A DNA stretch of 55,996 nucleotides from Limisphaerales bacterium (GTDB taxonomy: Bacteria > Verrucomicrobiota > Verrucomicrobiia > Limisphaerales > BOG-1460): assembly GCA_003159675.1 (NCBI GenBank), contig PLQC01000181.1:5258-61253 (forward strand), written 5' to 3'. Positions 1 through 8,148 of this stretch are shown piece after piece (within the stretch, counting starts at the first letter, position 1; every line of letters starts with the position of its first letter). Under the pieces are notes generated by a model. That model saw only the letters and a list, made by a program, of their open reading frames with translations, searched no databases and was not told where the DNA came from. The position numbers and the translations under genes are program-made.

Positions 1-13
1 CTGCGGGACGGGT

Positions 14-33
14 CCGCCAATTCGCATTGGCGG
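14..33. repeat. Perfect 8-bp hairpin beyond the end of the coiled-coil/TPR gene
   Basis: The arms CCGCCAAT and ATTGGCGG flank a four-base loop (TCGC). The hairpin lies 11 bases beyond the stop codon of the minus-strand gene that ends at 44. There is no T-tract on either side, so it may be a 3'-end stabilising hairpin or a dispersed palindrome and not a classical terminator. Confidence 0.4.
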
Positions 34-43
34 CTACAAGGTT

Positions 44-1996
44 TCATGGTCCCAGCATTTTTTCCAGGTCCGGGTTGGGGGGAAAGCCGCTGTCGATGGC
101 CTTTTTGTAATGCCATCGCGCGAGTTCAGGCCACGGGGGGGACTGGGTGATGTAGAAGACAGCGAGGTTGTAGTGGGCGCCGGCGTAGTGGGGATCCAGT
201 TCGATCGCCTTGCGAAACGCCGTTTCGGCGGAGGTGCGCAGGCCCTTCTGGCTCAAGGTCAGTCCCAGGTAATTTTGGATTTCAGCGTTCTGCGGGTCCA
301 CCTTTGCGGCACTGCTCAAGGCATCCAGCGCCGCGTCATATTGTTCGCGCCGGATCTTGATCTGGCCGAGGACTAAAAGGCTGTAGGAATCGTCCGGGCT
401 GACGGCGAGCGCCTGGTGAATGTGTTGTTCGGCGTCGTCGAGGTGATTGAGTTCGAGTTGGATGGCGGCGAGGTTGGAGAGGGTATAAACGTTCTTGGTG
501 TCGTGATGGAGGATCTGGATGTATTTCTCCTCGGCTTTGTCGAATCGCTTTGCGGCGAAGTCGTTCCGGGCCTCGGCCACGAGCGTGGCCGAGCCGGAAG
601 GCAGTTCATTGACTGATTTTTGACGGGCCCTCGGGTTGACGGCCTCGAGCGATACCTGGGTTCTCTTGAAGAGCGCGTGTTCTTCCTCCGTGTAGGGAAT
701 CTGTTGCGTTTCGAAAACGGCCAACCGCGCGCGCAGGATCGCCAACTGGCCCGTCAAATCCTCGATTTTCGTGGCGACGTTCCTGGCTTTTCTGCCGGCA
801 AGTTCCTTCTGCGCCGCACCCAGTTTCTTCCTCAGGTCCGCGCTCTCACGCTCCAGTTGCTTCACCCGGCTCGCGTCTTCGACCGTCGTCGCGGCAGGGG
901 CCGGCGCGGGCGCGGGAGCCGCCGTCGAGGAAGCCATCAAATGCCGGACTCGGTTTTCCAGGGCGATCTTTTCGAGCCGCCAGATCTCCTGGTCCGATTC
1001 CAGCGCGGCAATCCGGGCGCGGGCCTCGGCCAGTTGCCGGGTTACTTCGACCGCAGAGCCCGCGGGCGCCGGCCGTTTCAGATCGGCCAGTTGTTTCTTA
1101 AGGATTTCGTTCTCGGCGCGCAGGGCGACCAGTGTCCCCGAGTCGGCTTCCAACAACTTGACACGCGCCATCAGGTTCATTTTTTCCGCGTCGAGCCTGG
1201 ATGCCAGCTTGCTCTGCGCGCCGAGCTTTCGGTTTGCGTCCTCGAGGGCTTTTTTGGTTTCACGCAGGTTGGTGGCGTTCCAAGGGGCCGGGATGAGGCT
1301 GTCCAGCTTCGTCTGGAGTGCCCGCCTTTCGCCCGCCAGCGCGTCGGCTCTTTTCGTCTGGTCGGCCAGCCGTTGACTGGTCTCCGCGAGTTGTTGCTTC
1401 ATCTGTTCGACGGCGGCCGTGTCCACCGGCGGGGCCGCTTTGGTCTGTTGCTGCGCCACGCTGACCTGCAGAAGACTGTTCTCCTTTTCGAGCGATCTGA
1501 TTTTCTCCTCGGCTTTGGCGAGTTCCCGCGGGTCCACGGCGGCCGGCTGCGCGGCGAGGGACTCCTTGAGTTTCGATTCCAGCATCATTTTATCCACCTG
1601 CAACTGCTGCACCCGGCTCTGAAGCATGTCGCGTTGATGCTCGAAGTCCTCGCGCTCGCGCGGCTGGAGCGACAGGGCCGGAGGCGCGGTCGTTGGCGGT
1701 TTTGCGGCGACGGGTGTCCTGGCGGATATCTCCGCAATGCGGGAGGCGAGATAGTTCAGTCGATACTGGATGACCTGCCTGTTCCAGTCGGGATAGATTC
1801 TCTGGAATCGTTGGAGCGAGGTTTGGGCATCGATGTACTTGGCCAGGGCTTCGCCCGTCTGGCTGGAGTTGCCGAGGGCATCCGCATCCTGGATGACGCC
1901 GTAAATCTGGATGTATTCATCGTCCTGCGCCACGGCGTGCGCGCAGGAGAAAGCCAGGAAGCCGATCAAGCCGGCCAGCACGAAAAGGCCTTTCAT
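44..1996 (-). CDS. Secreted coiled-coil protein with C-terminal TPR repeats
   Basis: This 650-residue protein starts with a signal peptide (charged MKG, hydrophobic core FVLAGLIGFLAFSCA, cleavage near AHAVAQ) and so acts outside the cytoplasm. Residues about 110-420 form long heptad-rich coiled coils with Ala/Pro linkers. From about residue 470 there are at least four TPR units with the usual A-x-x-Y and L-x-x-A-x-x-x-L spacing. No enzymatic motif is visible. TPR plus coiled-coil exported proteins usually act as scaffolds in envelope complexes, which is an inference here. It is divergent from the HNH gene at 2120, and the shared intergenic region carries a palindrome and a good promoter. The long plus-strand frame that overlaps it is a GC-driven shadow. 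Confidence 0.85.
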   Translation of the reverse strand: MKGLFVLAGLIGFLAFSCAHAVAQDDEYIQIYGVIQDADALGNSSQTGEALAKYIDAQTSLQRFQRIYPDWNRQVIQYRLNYLASRIAEISARTPVAAKPPTTAPPALSLQPREREDFEHQRDMLQSRVQQLQVDKMMLESKLKESLAAQPAAVDPRELAKAEEKIRSLEKENSLLQVSVAQQQTKAAPPVDTAAVEQMKQQLAETSQRLADQTKRADALAGERRALQTKLDSLIPAPWNATNLRETKKALEDANRKLGAQSKLASRLDAEKMNLMARVKLLEADSGTLVALRAENEILKKQLADLKRPAPAGSAVEVTRQLAEARARIAALESDQEIWRLEKIALENRVRHLMASSTAAPAPAPAPAATTVEDASRVKQLERESADLRKKLGAAQKELAGRKARNVATKIEDLTGQLAILRARLAVFETQQIPYTEEEHALFKRTQVSLEAVNPRARQKSVNELPSGSATLVAEARNDFAAKRFDKAEEKYIQILHHDTKNVYTLSNLAAIQLELNHLDDAEQHIHQALAVSPDDSYSLLVLGQIKIRREQYDAALDALSSAAKVDPQNAEIQNYLGLTLSQKGLRTSAETAFRKAIELDPHYAGAHYNLAVFYITQSPPWPELARWHYKKAIDSGFPPNPDLEKMLGP

Positions 1997-2062
1997 TATT
2001 GTGCATCATATCGGGACGGGCAAACGATTGGCAAATCATTATGGTCACGCGTGTCAACGCGT

Positions 2063-2076
2063 GTCAACGCGTTGAC
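2063..2076. promoter_or_regulatory. 14-bp perfect palindrome, candidate operator
   Basis: GTCAACGCGTTGAC is perfectly self-complementary and lies between the divergent TPR and HNH genes. A direct repeat of CGTGTCAACG sits just upstream (from about 2050), giving three phased GTCAACG-type half sites. The right half contains the TTGACA of the predicted promoter at 2072-2077, so a bound repressor would block it. No cognate regulator is evident nearby. Confidence 0.4.
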
Positions 2077-2100
2077 ATGGCAGGGCGTCTTGTGTAGTGT
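2072..2100 (+). promoter_or_regulatory. Predicted sigma-70 promoter of the HNH gene
   Basis: A consensus -35 box TTGACA (2072-2077), a 17-base spacer and a weaker -10 box TAGTGT (2095-2100) place transcription start about 13 bases before the ATG at 2120. That leaves little room for a Shine-Dalgarno site, and none is seen. Confidence 0.45.
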
Positions 2101-2119
2101 GGCGCCGGTTGGATCGGAT

Positions 2120-2740
2120 ATGAATTCAGTGCTGAACCAACATGTGTTAGTGCTCAATCGCCTCTGGCAGGCTGTCAATGTCTGCACGGCACGACGCGCG
2201 CTGACGTTGCTGTTTCAGGGCCAGGCCCACGCCGTCCTCGGTTGCAACGACGGTTCCTTCCGGACCTATAACTTCGGCGAGTGGCACGATTTTTCGCAAC
2301 AGGAACCGCATCCCGAATCCGTCAGCACCATTTCGTTCCGCATCCGGATCCCCCGGGTTATCCTGCTGGTGATGTTCGACCGGTTGCCCAAGAAGGAAGT
2401 CAAGTTCACCCGGCACAACATTTTCGAACGGGACAAGAACACCTGCCAGTATTGTGGCAAGGTTTTCGATCGGAAAGATTTGAACCTGGACCACGTGATC
2501 CCGCGGGACCGCGGGGGCCCGACGATCTGGGAGAACATTGTGTGCTCGTGCATCGAGTGCAACACGCACAAGGCCAATCGCACGCCGCAGGAAGCCTGCA
2601 TGCACCTGATCCGCAAACCCAAGCGACCGAAGTGGCGGCCGTTTGTGCAGATCAACCTGAGCCTGAACCAACACGACAGTTGGAAGCACTTCATCGACCT
2701 GGCTTACTGGAACGTGGAATTGGGCGAAGACGTCCAGTGA
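2120..2740 (+). CDS. HNH endonuclease domain protein
   Basis: This 206-residue protein is probably a metal-dependent nuclease of the McrA-like HNH family that is widespread in bacteria near housekeeping genes; its substrate is unknown. An N-terminal region (about 1-95) that binds no recognised ligand is followed by the HNH core. The core has a zinc knuckle CQYCG, the LDHVIPRDRGG histidine motif, the ENIVCSCIECN segment with the second cysteine pair, and a closing HKANRTP. All metal and zinc residues appear intact. The ATG at 2120 was chosen because it begins the conserved NQHVLVLNRLWQAVNV segment and sits behind a good promoter; the frame stays open upstream only as antisense of the TPR gene. 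Confidence 0.9.
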   Translation: MNSVLNQHVLVLNRLWQAVNVCTARRALTLLFQGQAHAVLGCNDGSFRTYNFGEWHDFSQQEPHPESVSTISFRIRIPRVILLVMFDRLPKKEVKFTRHNIFERDKNTCQYCGKVFDRKDLNLDHVIPRDRGGPTIWENIVCSCIECNTHKANRTPQEACMHLIRKPKRPKWRPFVQINLSLNQHDSWKHFIDLAYWNVELGEDVQ

Positions 2741-2882
2741 CGCCGGCTTCCACGGTTTGGGCTGTACCCAGCCGCCGTTCCGTCGTTCGTCCTGGAGGGA
2801 ACATCCAACATTCAACAGCGAACTCCCAACATCGAATCACTACGGAGGAAAGCGTGTTCTGCGGGCATCTCCCCACCCTGGC

Positions 2883-3251
2883 TCACGCTTTCGCGGCCGT
2901 TTTGGCGGCTTCGATCATTTCCCAGAACTTGGGGTTCTGCTGCAAGGCTTCGTCCTCCTCCATCTTCAATCCCGAGCGGAACAGAAAATCCTTCAACGTA
3001 TGCCGGCTGAGGATGCGGTGGACGACCACGCCCAGGTCGTGCCGCTCGAAATAGACCCGGTAATCGCCGACGCGGAAGCGGTGCAGGATCCGGCCCGCGC
3101 GCTCGAGTTTGCCGAAGTCATCCAGCTCGGTATGCATGACCTGCTGGGGCAGTCCACGGAATTCGCCGAGGATTTGGAGTTGCAGTTCCTTGGGCATCTT
3201 CGCCAGCTCCGCGGCGCTGGTGGGATTAAAAATGATTTGGAAGGGGCGCAT
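2883..3251 (-). CDS. RelE/ParE-like protein without an adjacent antitoxin
   Basis: The 122-residue product has the compact fold signature of RelE/ParE toxins: an N-terminal strand (FQIIFNPTSAAELAKMP), a helical pair, a basic loop (LERAGRILHRFRVGDYRVYFERHD) and the terminal strand VVVHRILSRHTLKDFLF. It carries about 30 extra residues at the C-terminus. RelE-type toxins cleave mRNA on the ribosome and ParE-type toxins act on gyrase; which of these applies, if either, cannot be told. No antitoxin-sized gene lies next to it on the same strand, so it is either an orphan or a domesticated relative. The neighbouring 3250-3600 DNA is made of palindromic repeats, as often seen next to mobile toxin genes. 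Confidence 0.7.
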   Translation of the reverse strand: MRPFQIIFNPTSAAELAKMPKELQLQILGEFRGLPQQVMHTELDDFGKLERAGRILHRFRVGDYRVYFERHDLGVVVHRILSRHTLKDFLFRSGLKMEEDEALQQNPKFWEMIEAAKTAAKA

Positions 3252-3380
3252 TTTCGTTGATCGAATGTTGAGCGTTCTGGGTTTTCTATGAACTGCTTCG
3301 ACTCCACAGTTTGTAACCCCTCAACCCTCAATTCTCAACCCTCAAGTTTCTTTCCCTCAAGGGAGTGTCTTCATTTCACG

Positions 3381-3448
3381 GGTCGTCCGAGGCCGCGCAG
3401 CAGCGCGGCCCTACCGTTTGGATGGTAGGGACGACCTGCCGGTCGTCC
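3381..3448. repeat. Nested palindromic element (three-way-junction fold)
   Basis: Three perfect pairings nest in 68 bases. GGTCGTCC (3381-3388) pairs with GGACGACC (3429-3436). Inside lie a hairpin GGCCGCGC/GCGCGGCC with loop AGCA (3391-3410) and a hairpin CTACC/GGTAG (3411-3428). GGACGACC can pair instead with a second GGTCGTCC at 3441-3448. The result is a cloverleaf-like, switchable fold typical of REP/MITE-like dispersed elements. Confidence 0.65.
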
Positions 3449-3464
3449 GACCGCGCCGGCCCGA

Positions 3465-3531
3465 GGAACGCCGGATTCATCCGGCAGGCGGCCAGACCGC
3501 GCGTGTCGCTGCCGGATGAATCCGGCGTTCC
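3465..3531. repeat. 22-bp perfect inverted repeat
   Basis: The arm at 3465-3486 (begins GGAACGCCGGATTC) is the exact reverse complement of 3510-3531, separated by 23 bases. CCGCGC at 3451 and GCGCGG at 3532 extend the pairing after a bulge. It looks like the second unit of the same repeat family as 3381-3448. Confidence 0.7.
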
Positions 3532-3657
3532 GCGCGGCGGTGCCAGGACGCGCACCCGTCAACCGGCATCCGTCAACCGGCTGGACGCAATGCCAGGGTG
3601 TCCTTACACTTCCGGAAATTTATTGCGGTAAACGGCAGGCCACGGCCGGCTGTGATT

Positions 3658-5934
3658 ATGGCAGATGCCGATTCCATCAGCGACCGTCCCGAACCCGGCG
3701 GCCCTCTTCCCGCGCAACGCTGGCAAACGCCGGAGGACAGCGCCGAGGCGCCGGCTCAATGCCCGGCGTTCCGGTTCGCGGGCGGGCTCGGAACGATTCT
3801 CATTTCCCTGACGCTCTTTCTGCTGGTTGTCGGGACATTTTTTCCCGCGGTGTACAATGATTTTGTGGGGTTCGATGATCCGGATTACGTCACCGCCAAT
3901 GCTCATGTTCAGCGCGGATTGACATGGGAAACCGTGCCATGGGCTTTTCGGAGCACGGCGGCTTGCAACTGGCATCCGCTGACCTGGCTTTCGCACATGC
4001 TGGACGTCCAGCTTTTCGGATTGCAACCGTGGGGCCATCATCTCACCAGCATTTTGCTTCACGCAATGAACACGGTCCTGGTTTTTCTGGTGTTCAAGAG
4101 GATGACCGGGAGCGTCTGGCGAAGCTGTTTCGTGGCGGCAGTGTTCGGGTTGCATCCGCTTCACGTCGAATCTGTCGCCTGGATTTCCGAGCGCAAAGAC
4201 GTGTTGAGCACATTTTTTTGGATGCTGACGTTGTGGGCCTACGCCCAGTATGCGCGCGGGAGAACCGCACGAAACCCTGTCGGCGCGGCCGAGGTCGGCC
4301 CGACCAAGCTTGGCCCTACGGGTGCCATTCCGAAATGTTCGGGCACGGGCTCGTACGTGCTGGCGTTGGTGTTTTTTGCGCTGGGTTTGATGAGCAAACC
4401 CATGTTGGTAACACTCCCATTCGTGCTGTTGCTGTTGGATTACTGGCCACTGAGGGAGTTTAAGAGTCTTGAGTTAAAGAGTTCGGATCCGAAGGAACTC
4501 GCGATCAACTCCTCAACTCACAACTCAAAACTCTCAAACTTCCTCTGCCTGACGGCGGAAAAGATTCCGTTTTTCCTGCTCGCCGCGGTTGTCAGCGGCA
4601 TCACTTATGTCGTTCAAAAGCAATCCGGATCGGTAACGTCGGGATTGCCGTTCGTGGATCGCGTGGAAAACGCCGTGGTTTCGTATTGCCGCTACCTCGG
4701 AAAGCTGTTTTGCCCGGTCGATCTGGCGGTTTATTATCCCTATCCTGACCGATGGCCGGCCACAATCGTCTGTTCGGCGTGCCTCGTGCTGCTTGTCGTT
4801 TCCGTCTTTGCAATCGCACTGCGGCGAAACCATCCGTATCTGCTGGTGGGCTGGTTCTGGTTCATCGGGACACTGGCGCCCGTGATTGGCCTGGTGCAGG
4901 TGGGGTTGCAGGCGATGGCCGATCGTTACACCTATGTGCCGTCGCTGGGGATTTTCATGATGCTGGCGTGGGGGATTCACGATTTGTCGAGCCGATGGCG
5001 CGGGAAGCTCCTGAAACCGGCGCTGGCCGCCGCGCTCGTGGTTCCCCTGTGCATCGTATTGAGTCGCCATCAGATCGGTTATTGGAAGGATAGCGAGACG
5101 CTTTTCCGGCGGGCCATCGCGGTCACCAAAGACAATTACCTGGCGTACGACAATCTGGGAACGGCGCTGACAGCCAAGGGGAAACTGGACGAGGCGGTTG
5201 GTGAATATCAGGAAGCTCTGCGAATCAAGCCCGACTTTGCGGAGGCGCACAACAACCTGGGTTCCTGCCTGGCGAAGAAAGGCGAGTTGGCCGAAGCCAT
5301 CGATCAATTTGTCCAAGCTCTGAAGTTGAACCCCGGATTTGCGGAGGCGCATTTCAATCTGGCCGCCGCCCTGGGTGATGCGGGCCGGATCCAGGATGCC
5401 ATCGCCCAATATCAGGAGGCGATCAGGCTCAAGCCCGATTTTACCGACGCGCGCTATAACCTGGGGAACGTTTTGTCTGGGATGCCGGGAAGGCTCGATG
5501 ATGCAGTCGCGCAATATCTGGCGCTGTTGCAAATCGACCCGAGCTATGCCGAAGCGCGTTATAATCTGGCTCTGGTCTGCTACCGCCGGGGGAACCGGGA
5601 TGCGGCCAGAATTCAGCTCCAGGTAGTTGTGAAACAGCAACCCTGTTTCGTCGAAGGCCGCCGTCTTCTGGGCGCCATTCTGGACAAAGAAGGCCGTTTG
5701 GACGAGGCGATCCGCCAGTACTCGGAAATCCTCCGGCTCAAGCCTGACGACGCGACGAACCGCTTTAGTCTTGCGGTTGACTTGAGCAAACAGGGCCGGC
5801 TGGACGAAGGGATCACCGAATTCCAGGAAGCGCTGAGGCTCAAACCCGATTTTGCGGAGGCCCGAAAAGACCTGGATTGGGTGCTGGGCCAGAAAAAGGC
5901 ATCACTGCACCCGTCAATGCCGGCGAGGCCGTAA
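3658..5934 (+). CDS. TMTC-like polytopic membrane protein with C-terminal TPR repeats
   Basis: This protein of about 758 residues combines an N-terminal GT-C-type membrane half (about ten hydrophobic segments, first at ISLTLFLLVVGTFFPAVY) with about eight C-terminal TPR units from about residue 490 (repeated Y-x-x-A-L-R-x-K-P-D-x-A-E-A). The luminal FDDPDYVTAN loop, the WHPLTWLSHMLD segment and the SERKDVLST loop are typical of the bacterial TMTC/O-mannosyltransferase-like family, so lipid-linked sugar transfer to protein is likely but unproven. I chose ATG 3658; a GTG in frame at 3598 is possible but would translate repeat DNA. Two periplasmic or cytosolic loops carry insertions made of repeat DNA (near 4261-4350 and 4457-4540) that keep the frame. 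Confidence 0.8.
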   Translation: MADADSISDRPEPGGPLPAQRWQTPEDSAEAPAQCPAFRFAGGLGTILISLTLFLLVVGTFFPAVYNDFVGFDDPDYVTANAHVQRGLTWETVPWAFRSTAACNWHPLTWLSHMLDVQLFGLQPWGHHLTSILLHAMNTVLVFLVFKRMTGSVWRSCFVAAVFGLHPLHVESVAWISERKDVLSTFFWMLTLWAYAQYARGRTARNPVGAAEVGPTKLGPTGAIPKCSGTGSYVLALVFFALGLMSKPMLVTLPFVLLLLDYWPLREFKSLELKSSDPKELAINSSTHNSKLSNFLCLTAEKIPFFLLAAVVSGITYVVQKQSGSVTSGLPFVDRVENAVVSYCRYLGKLFCPVDLAVYYPYPDRWPATIVCSACLVLLVVSVFAIALRRNHPYLLVGWFWFIGTLAPVIGLVQVGLQAMADRYTYVPSLGIFMMLAWGIHDLSSRWRGKLLKPALAAALVVPLCIVLSRHQIGYWKDSETLFRRAIAVTKDNYLAYDNLGTALTAKGKLDEAVGEYQEALRIKPDFAEAHNNLGSCLAKKGELAEAIDQFVQALKLNPGFAEAHFNLAAALGDAGRIQDAIAQYQEAIRLKPDFTDARYNLGNVLSGMPGRLDDAVAQYLALLQIDPSYAEARYNLALVCYRRGNRDAARIQLQVVVKQQPCFVEGRRLLGAILDKEGRLDEAIRQYSEILRLKPDDATNRFSLAVDLSKQGRLDEGITEFQEALRLKPDFAEARKDLDWVLGQKKASLHPSMPARP
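4457..4540. repeat. Imperfect inverted repeat inside the TMTC-like gene
   Basis: The arm at 4457-4483 (built on GAGTCTTGAGTT) resembles the reverse complement of 4507-4540 (built on AACTCACAACTCAAAACTC). It encodes a low-complexity Ser/Lys/Asn loop after the DYWPLREF membrane segment. The composition differs from the flanking GC-rich code, which suggests an in-frame palindromic insertion. Confidence 0.5.
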
Positions 5935-6134
5935 TGCGATAGGCCCGCGACTTCACAAACTCCTCGCGGAGGATTTCGCCAGGATGCATCGGAATTTGCT
6001 CTGCTGTTTTCACGCCATCGCTTTTACCGAGATGCCAAGCAACGCCGCAATTTTGTACTGAAAGGAATCTATCGCAGGTTCAACCCCCCTGTACCTGGCA
6101 GGCCCGACTCCACCCGAAGGGAACCAGCACGGGC

Positions 6135-6377
6135 TCAAGCGGGGGCGCGAGGGTCGTCGCGGCGAGGCGCCTTCTCCGTCAGTAACGGGAGCACGATATC
6201 GTACCTCTGTTCTTCAAACTTGAGGACCATCTGAACGCCCGAAATCTTGTTCAGGACGCAGAAGTCGATGGCCGAACTGGAACTCAGGAAGTCCATGGCC
6301 TCGCCAGACTCCCGGGTCCATGCGCCGATATCTTTGAAATACAATCCGGTTTCTTTTTGCTGAAGCAGAATCCGCAT
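6135..6377 (-). CDS. Small protein of unknown function
   Basis: The 80-residue product begins MRILLQQKETGLYFKDIG and has a regular alternation of strand- and helix-like segments (AMDFLSSSSAIDFCVLNKIS, then QMVLKFEEQRYDIVLPLL). It ends in an Arg/Asp/Pro-rich tail. I recognise no family with a known role. The frame has coding-like composition, a good ATG and no competing gene on the other strand. The 200 bases upstream of the TMTC stop and the 190 bases before signal peptidase contain nothing else I can name. Confidence 0.6.
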   Translation of the reverse strand: MRILLQQKETGLYFKDIGAWTRESGEAMDFLSSSSAIDFCVLNKISGVQMVLKFEEQRYDIVLPLLTEKAPRRDDPRAPA

Positions 6378-6565
6378 AGTTCATTATCAGCTCATCCACC
6401 CGTCGAACTCCGAAGACTTCCCCTGCCAGCCCGGCCGGCAATGAATGCGACCGCTGGCGTTCCACGGGAAAACTCTACACACAACCCGCCGGGGGGGCAA
6501 TGGTAAACTGTGGACTTGCGACGGGACCTCCCGGCGAGGGCGGCTCAACCACGGGCTGAGCCGGT

Positions 6566-7147
6566 TCAGTGAACGAGAGCGCCAAGAATGTCGCGACGGG
6601 GGACAGGACCGTACATCCGGCTGTCGAAACTGTCGGTGCGATTGTCGCCCATCACGAAGTACTGGTCCCGCCCGCACAGAATAAGTTCCTCCGTCACCTT
6701 GGAGCAGGTGTAGGTCGGTGTGTGCGGGTAGAGATAGGGTTCACTCAGTCTGCAGCCGTTGAGGTAAACCTGCCCGTCCTTCAGGAAAAGGGCGTCGCCC
6801 GGAAAGGCCACGATCCTTTTCACCGCGAAAACGCCGTCGGAGGGGTCCCGGAGCACCACCACGTCGCCCCGTTGCGGCGGGTGCATGTGATAAACCCAGC
6901 GGTTGAGAAAGTACCGGTCCGAGTCGTGCAGGGTGGGCACCATGCTCTTGCCCTGAACCTGGACGGTTTGCAGGACGAAGCGGCAAAGGAACAGATACGT
7001 TGCCGTTGCGCACAGGATCAAAATGAGCCATTGACCAATCTGCTGGGGAAGGGCGGATTTGCGCAGCCGCGGTCTGTTCGCCCTCCTGAACCACGGAGCG
7101 ATGGCCGTGACCCGTTCTTGACCGAGGACCGATTCCTGGATGCTCAT
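6566..7147 (-). CDS. lepB: Signal peptidase I
   Basis: This membrane serine protease removes signal peptides from exported proteins. It has 193 residues, with one N-terminal membrane anchor (about residues 39-55). The catalytic serine is Ser68 in QGKSMVPTLHDSD and the general base is Lys110 in FAVKRIVAFPGD. A GDNRTDSFDSR box lies near residue 165. All three are canonical S26A features. It is shorter than the E. coli enzyme but of normal length for single-anchor forms. It stands alone on the minus strand with about 200 bases free on each side; verrucomicrobial genomes often carry several copies, so it may not be the only one. Confidence 0.93.
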   Translation of the reverse strand: MSIQESVLGQERVTAIAPWFRRANRPRLRKSALPQQIGQWLILILCATATYLFLCRFVLQTVQVQGKSMVPTLHDSDRYFLNRWVYHMHPPQRGDVVVLRDPSDGVFAVKRIVAFPGDALFLKDGQVYLNGCRLSEPYLYPHTPTYTCSKVTEELILCGRDQYFVMGDNRTDSFDSRMYGPVPRRDILGALVH

Positions 7148-7345
7148 TCGTTTGCCCGTTTGGTTTCAGGAGAAGTATGCCCTCCGGCAGGCATTCGGAC
7201 AATTGAGGAATACTACGCAAACCGCGGCGGGTGCAGTACGGACGGAACGCTCGTCGCCCGAGAACCTGGCAGCATCCGGAAATGGAAGCGGGTGACCGCC
7301 GACGGTTGAACCCTCCTCAACGACGCGTCAAGGTTCCGGGCGCGC

Positions 7346-7735
7346 TCAGGCAGGTTTCCCAGGCAGGACCTTGACGATGGCCTCGCGCAGGTTTTCGAGC
7401 AGAAAGGGTTTGCTGATCACGAAATCCACCCCCGAAAGCGCGTTGCCCGAGGCTTGCAGCATTTCCGCGTAAGCGGTGATCATGACGATCGGTTGATTGG
7501 GCGCGCGCGACTTGATCGCGGCGGCCAGTTGGTCTCCCTTCATTACGGGCATGGCATAATCCGTGATGACCAGGTCGAACTTCTCCTTTTCAAGAAGAGT
7601 CAAGGCCTCTTTGCCGCTGTTGGCCGTCTCCACCCGGTGCCCGTCGAACGTGAGCATCATCTTCACCGCGTCGCAGACAAACGGTTCGTCGTCCACCACC
7701 AGGATTCGTCTTGCTTCAGTTTTTGGGACAGCCAT
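7346..7735 (-). CDS. Single-domain CheY-like response regulator
   Basis: A 129-residue receiver domain with no output domain. The acidic pocket is Asp15-Asp16 (VVDDEPF), the phosphoacceptor is Asp59 (LVITDYAMP), the switch residue is Thr87 (VMITAYAE) and the conserved lysine is Lys109 (VISKPF). It probably works as a phosphate-relay or allosteric partner of an unlinked kinase; no histidine kinase is nearby. It is divergent from rpsT. Confidence 0.92.
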   Translation of the reverse strand: MAVPKTEARRILVVDDEPFVCDAVKMMLTFDGHRVETANSGKEALTLLEKEKFDLVITDYAMPVMKGDQLAAAIKSRAPNQPIVMITAYAEMLQASGNALSGVDFVISKPFLLENLREAIVKVLPGKPA

Positions 7736-7801
7736 CAGATCGCGCGAAATAATAGTCGCGCCCGGACCGAATGCGAGCCTTTATTCACACCCGCTTCGCG
7801 G

Positions 7802-7829
7802 TTGACAAAGCCGGGCGTTTGGTTACTGT
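7802..7829 (+). promoter_or_regulatory. Predicted sigma-70 promoter of rpsT
   Basis: TTGACA (7802-7807), a 16-base spacer and TACTGT (7824-7829). The predicted start is about 28 bases before the rpsT ATG. The layout is very similar to the promoter predicted at 2072-2100, which supports both. Confidence 0.45.
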
Positions 7830-7863
7830 TTCGGCCCGGTTTTAAAGAAACGGAAATCAATCT

Positions 7864-8127
7864 ATGCCGAATACGAAGTCAGCCGAACGCCGCATGCGGA
7901 GCAGCGCCCGCAAACGCACCCATAACCGCATCGTCAAATCGGGTTTGCACTCACTGGAAAGGAAATACCTTTCGCTGATCACCGCCGGCAAGAAGGACGA
8001 CGCGGCAAAGATGCTGGGCGCGGTCAGTTCCGCCTTTGACAAGGCCGCCAAGGCGGGTGTGCTCCATGCGGCCACCGCGTGTCGGAAGAAATCCCGGCTG
8101 AGCCTGCGTCTCAACACCCTCAAGTAA
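7864..8127 (+). CDS. rpsT: 30S ribosomal protein S20
   Basis: S20 is a primary 16S rRNA-binding protein of the small subunit. The 87-residue product has the full family pattern: MPNTKSAERRMRSSARKRTHN at the N-terminus, the KSGLHSLERKYLSLI helix, the AAKMLGAVSSAFDKAAKAGVLH segment and the terminal KKSRLSLRLNTLK. Length and basic composition are normal. It is monocistronic, with the opposite-strand glycosyltransferase ending 21 bases after it. Confidence 0.97.
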   Translation: MPNTKSAERRMRSSARKRTHNRIVKSGLHSLERKYLSLITAGKKDDAAKMLGAVSSAFDKAAKAGVLHAATACRKKSRLSLRLNTLK

Positions 8128-8148
8128 TCCTCCGCATCCTCCGGCCAA

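Larger units (their letters stand above)
3252..3657. repeat. Gene-free stretch rich in palindromic repeats
   Basis: This stretch of about 400 bases between the RelE-like gene and the TMTC-like gene contains CCCTCAA direct repeats (about 3317-3365), a nested three-hairpin palindrome (3381-3448) and a 22-bp inverted repeat (3465-3531). Short frames here are shadows. The promoter of the downstream gene must also lie here but none stands out. Confidence 0.6.

Noticed and set aside
620-2119. Long N-terminal extension of the HNH frame
   Set aside because: It is the antisense of the coiled-coil/TPR gene. The promoter and the family start support ATG 2120.
2741-2882. An antitoxin gene for the RelE-like protein
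   Set aside because: No frame of suitable size with a DNA-binding pattern lies next to it on the same strand.
3310-3340. A third TTTGTAAC promoter element
   Set aside because: TTTGTAAC occurs but no CGGCTC is found at the 22-base distance.
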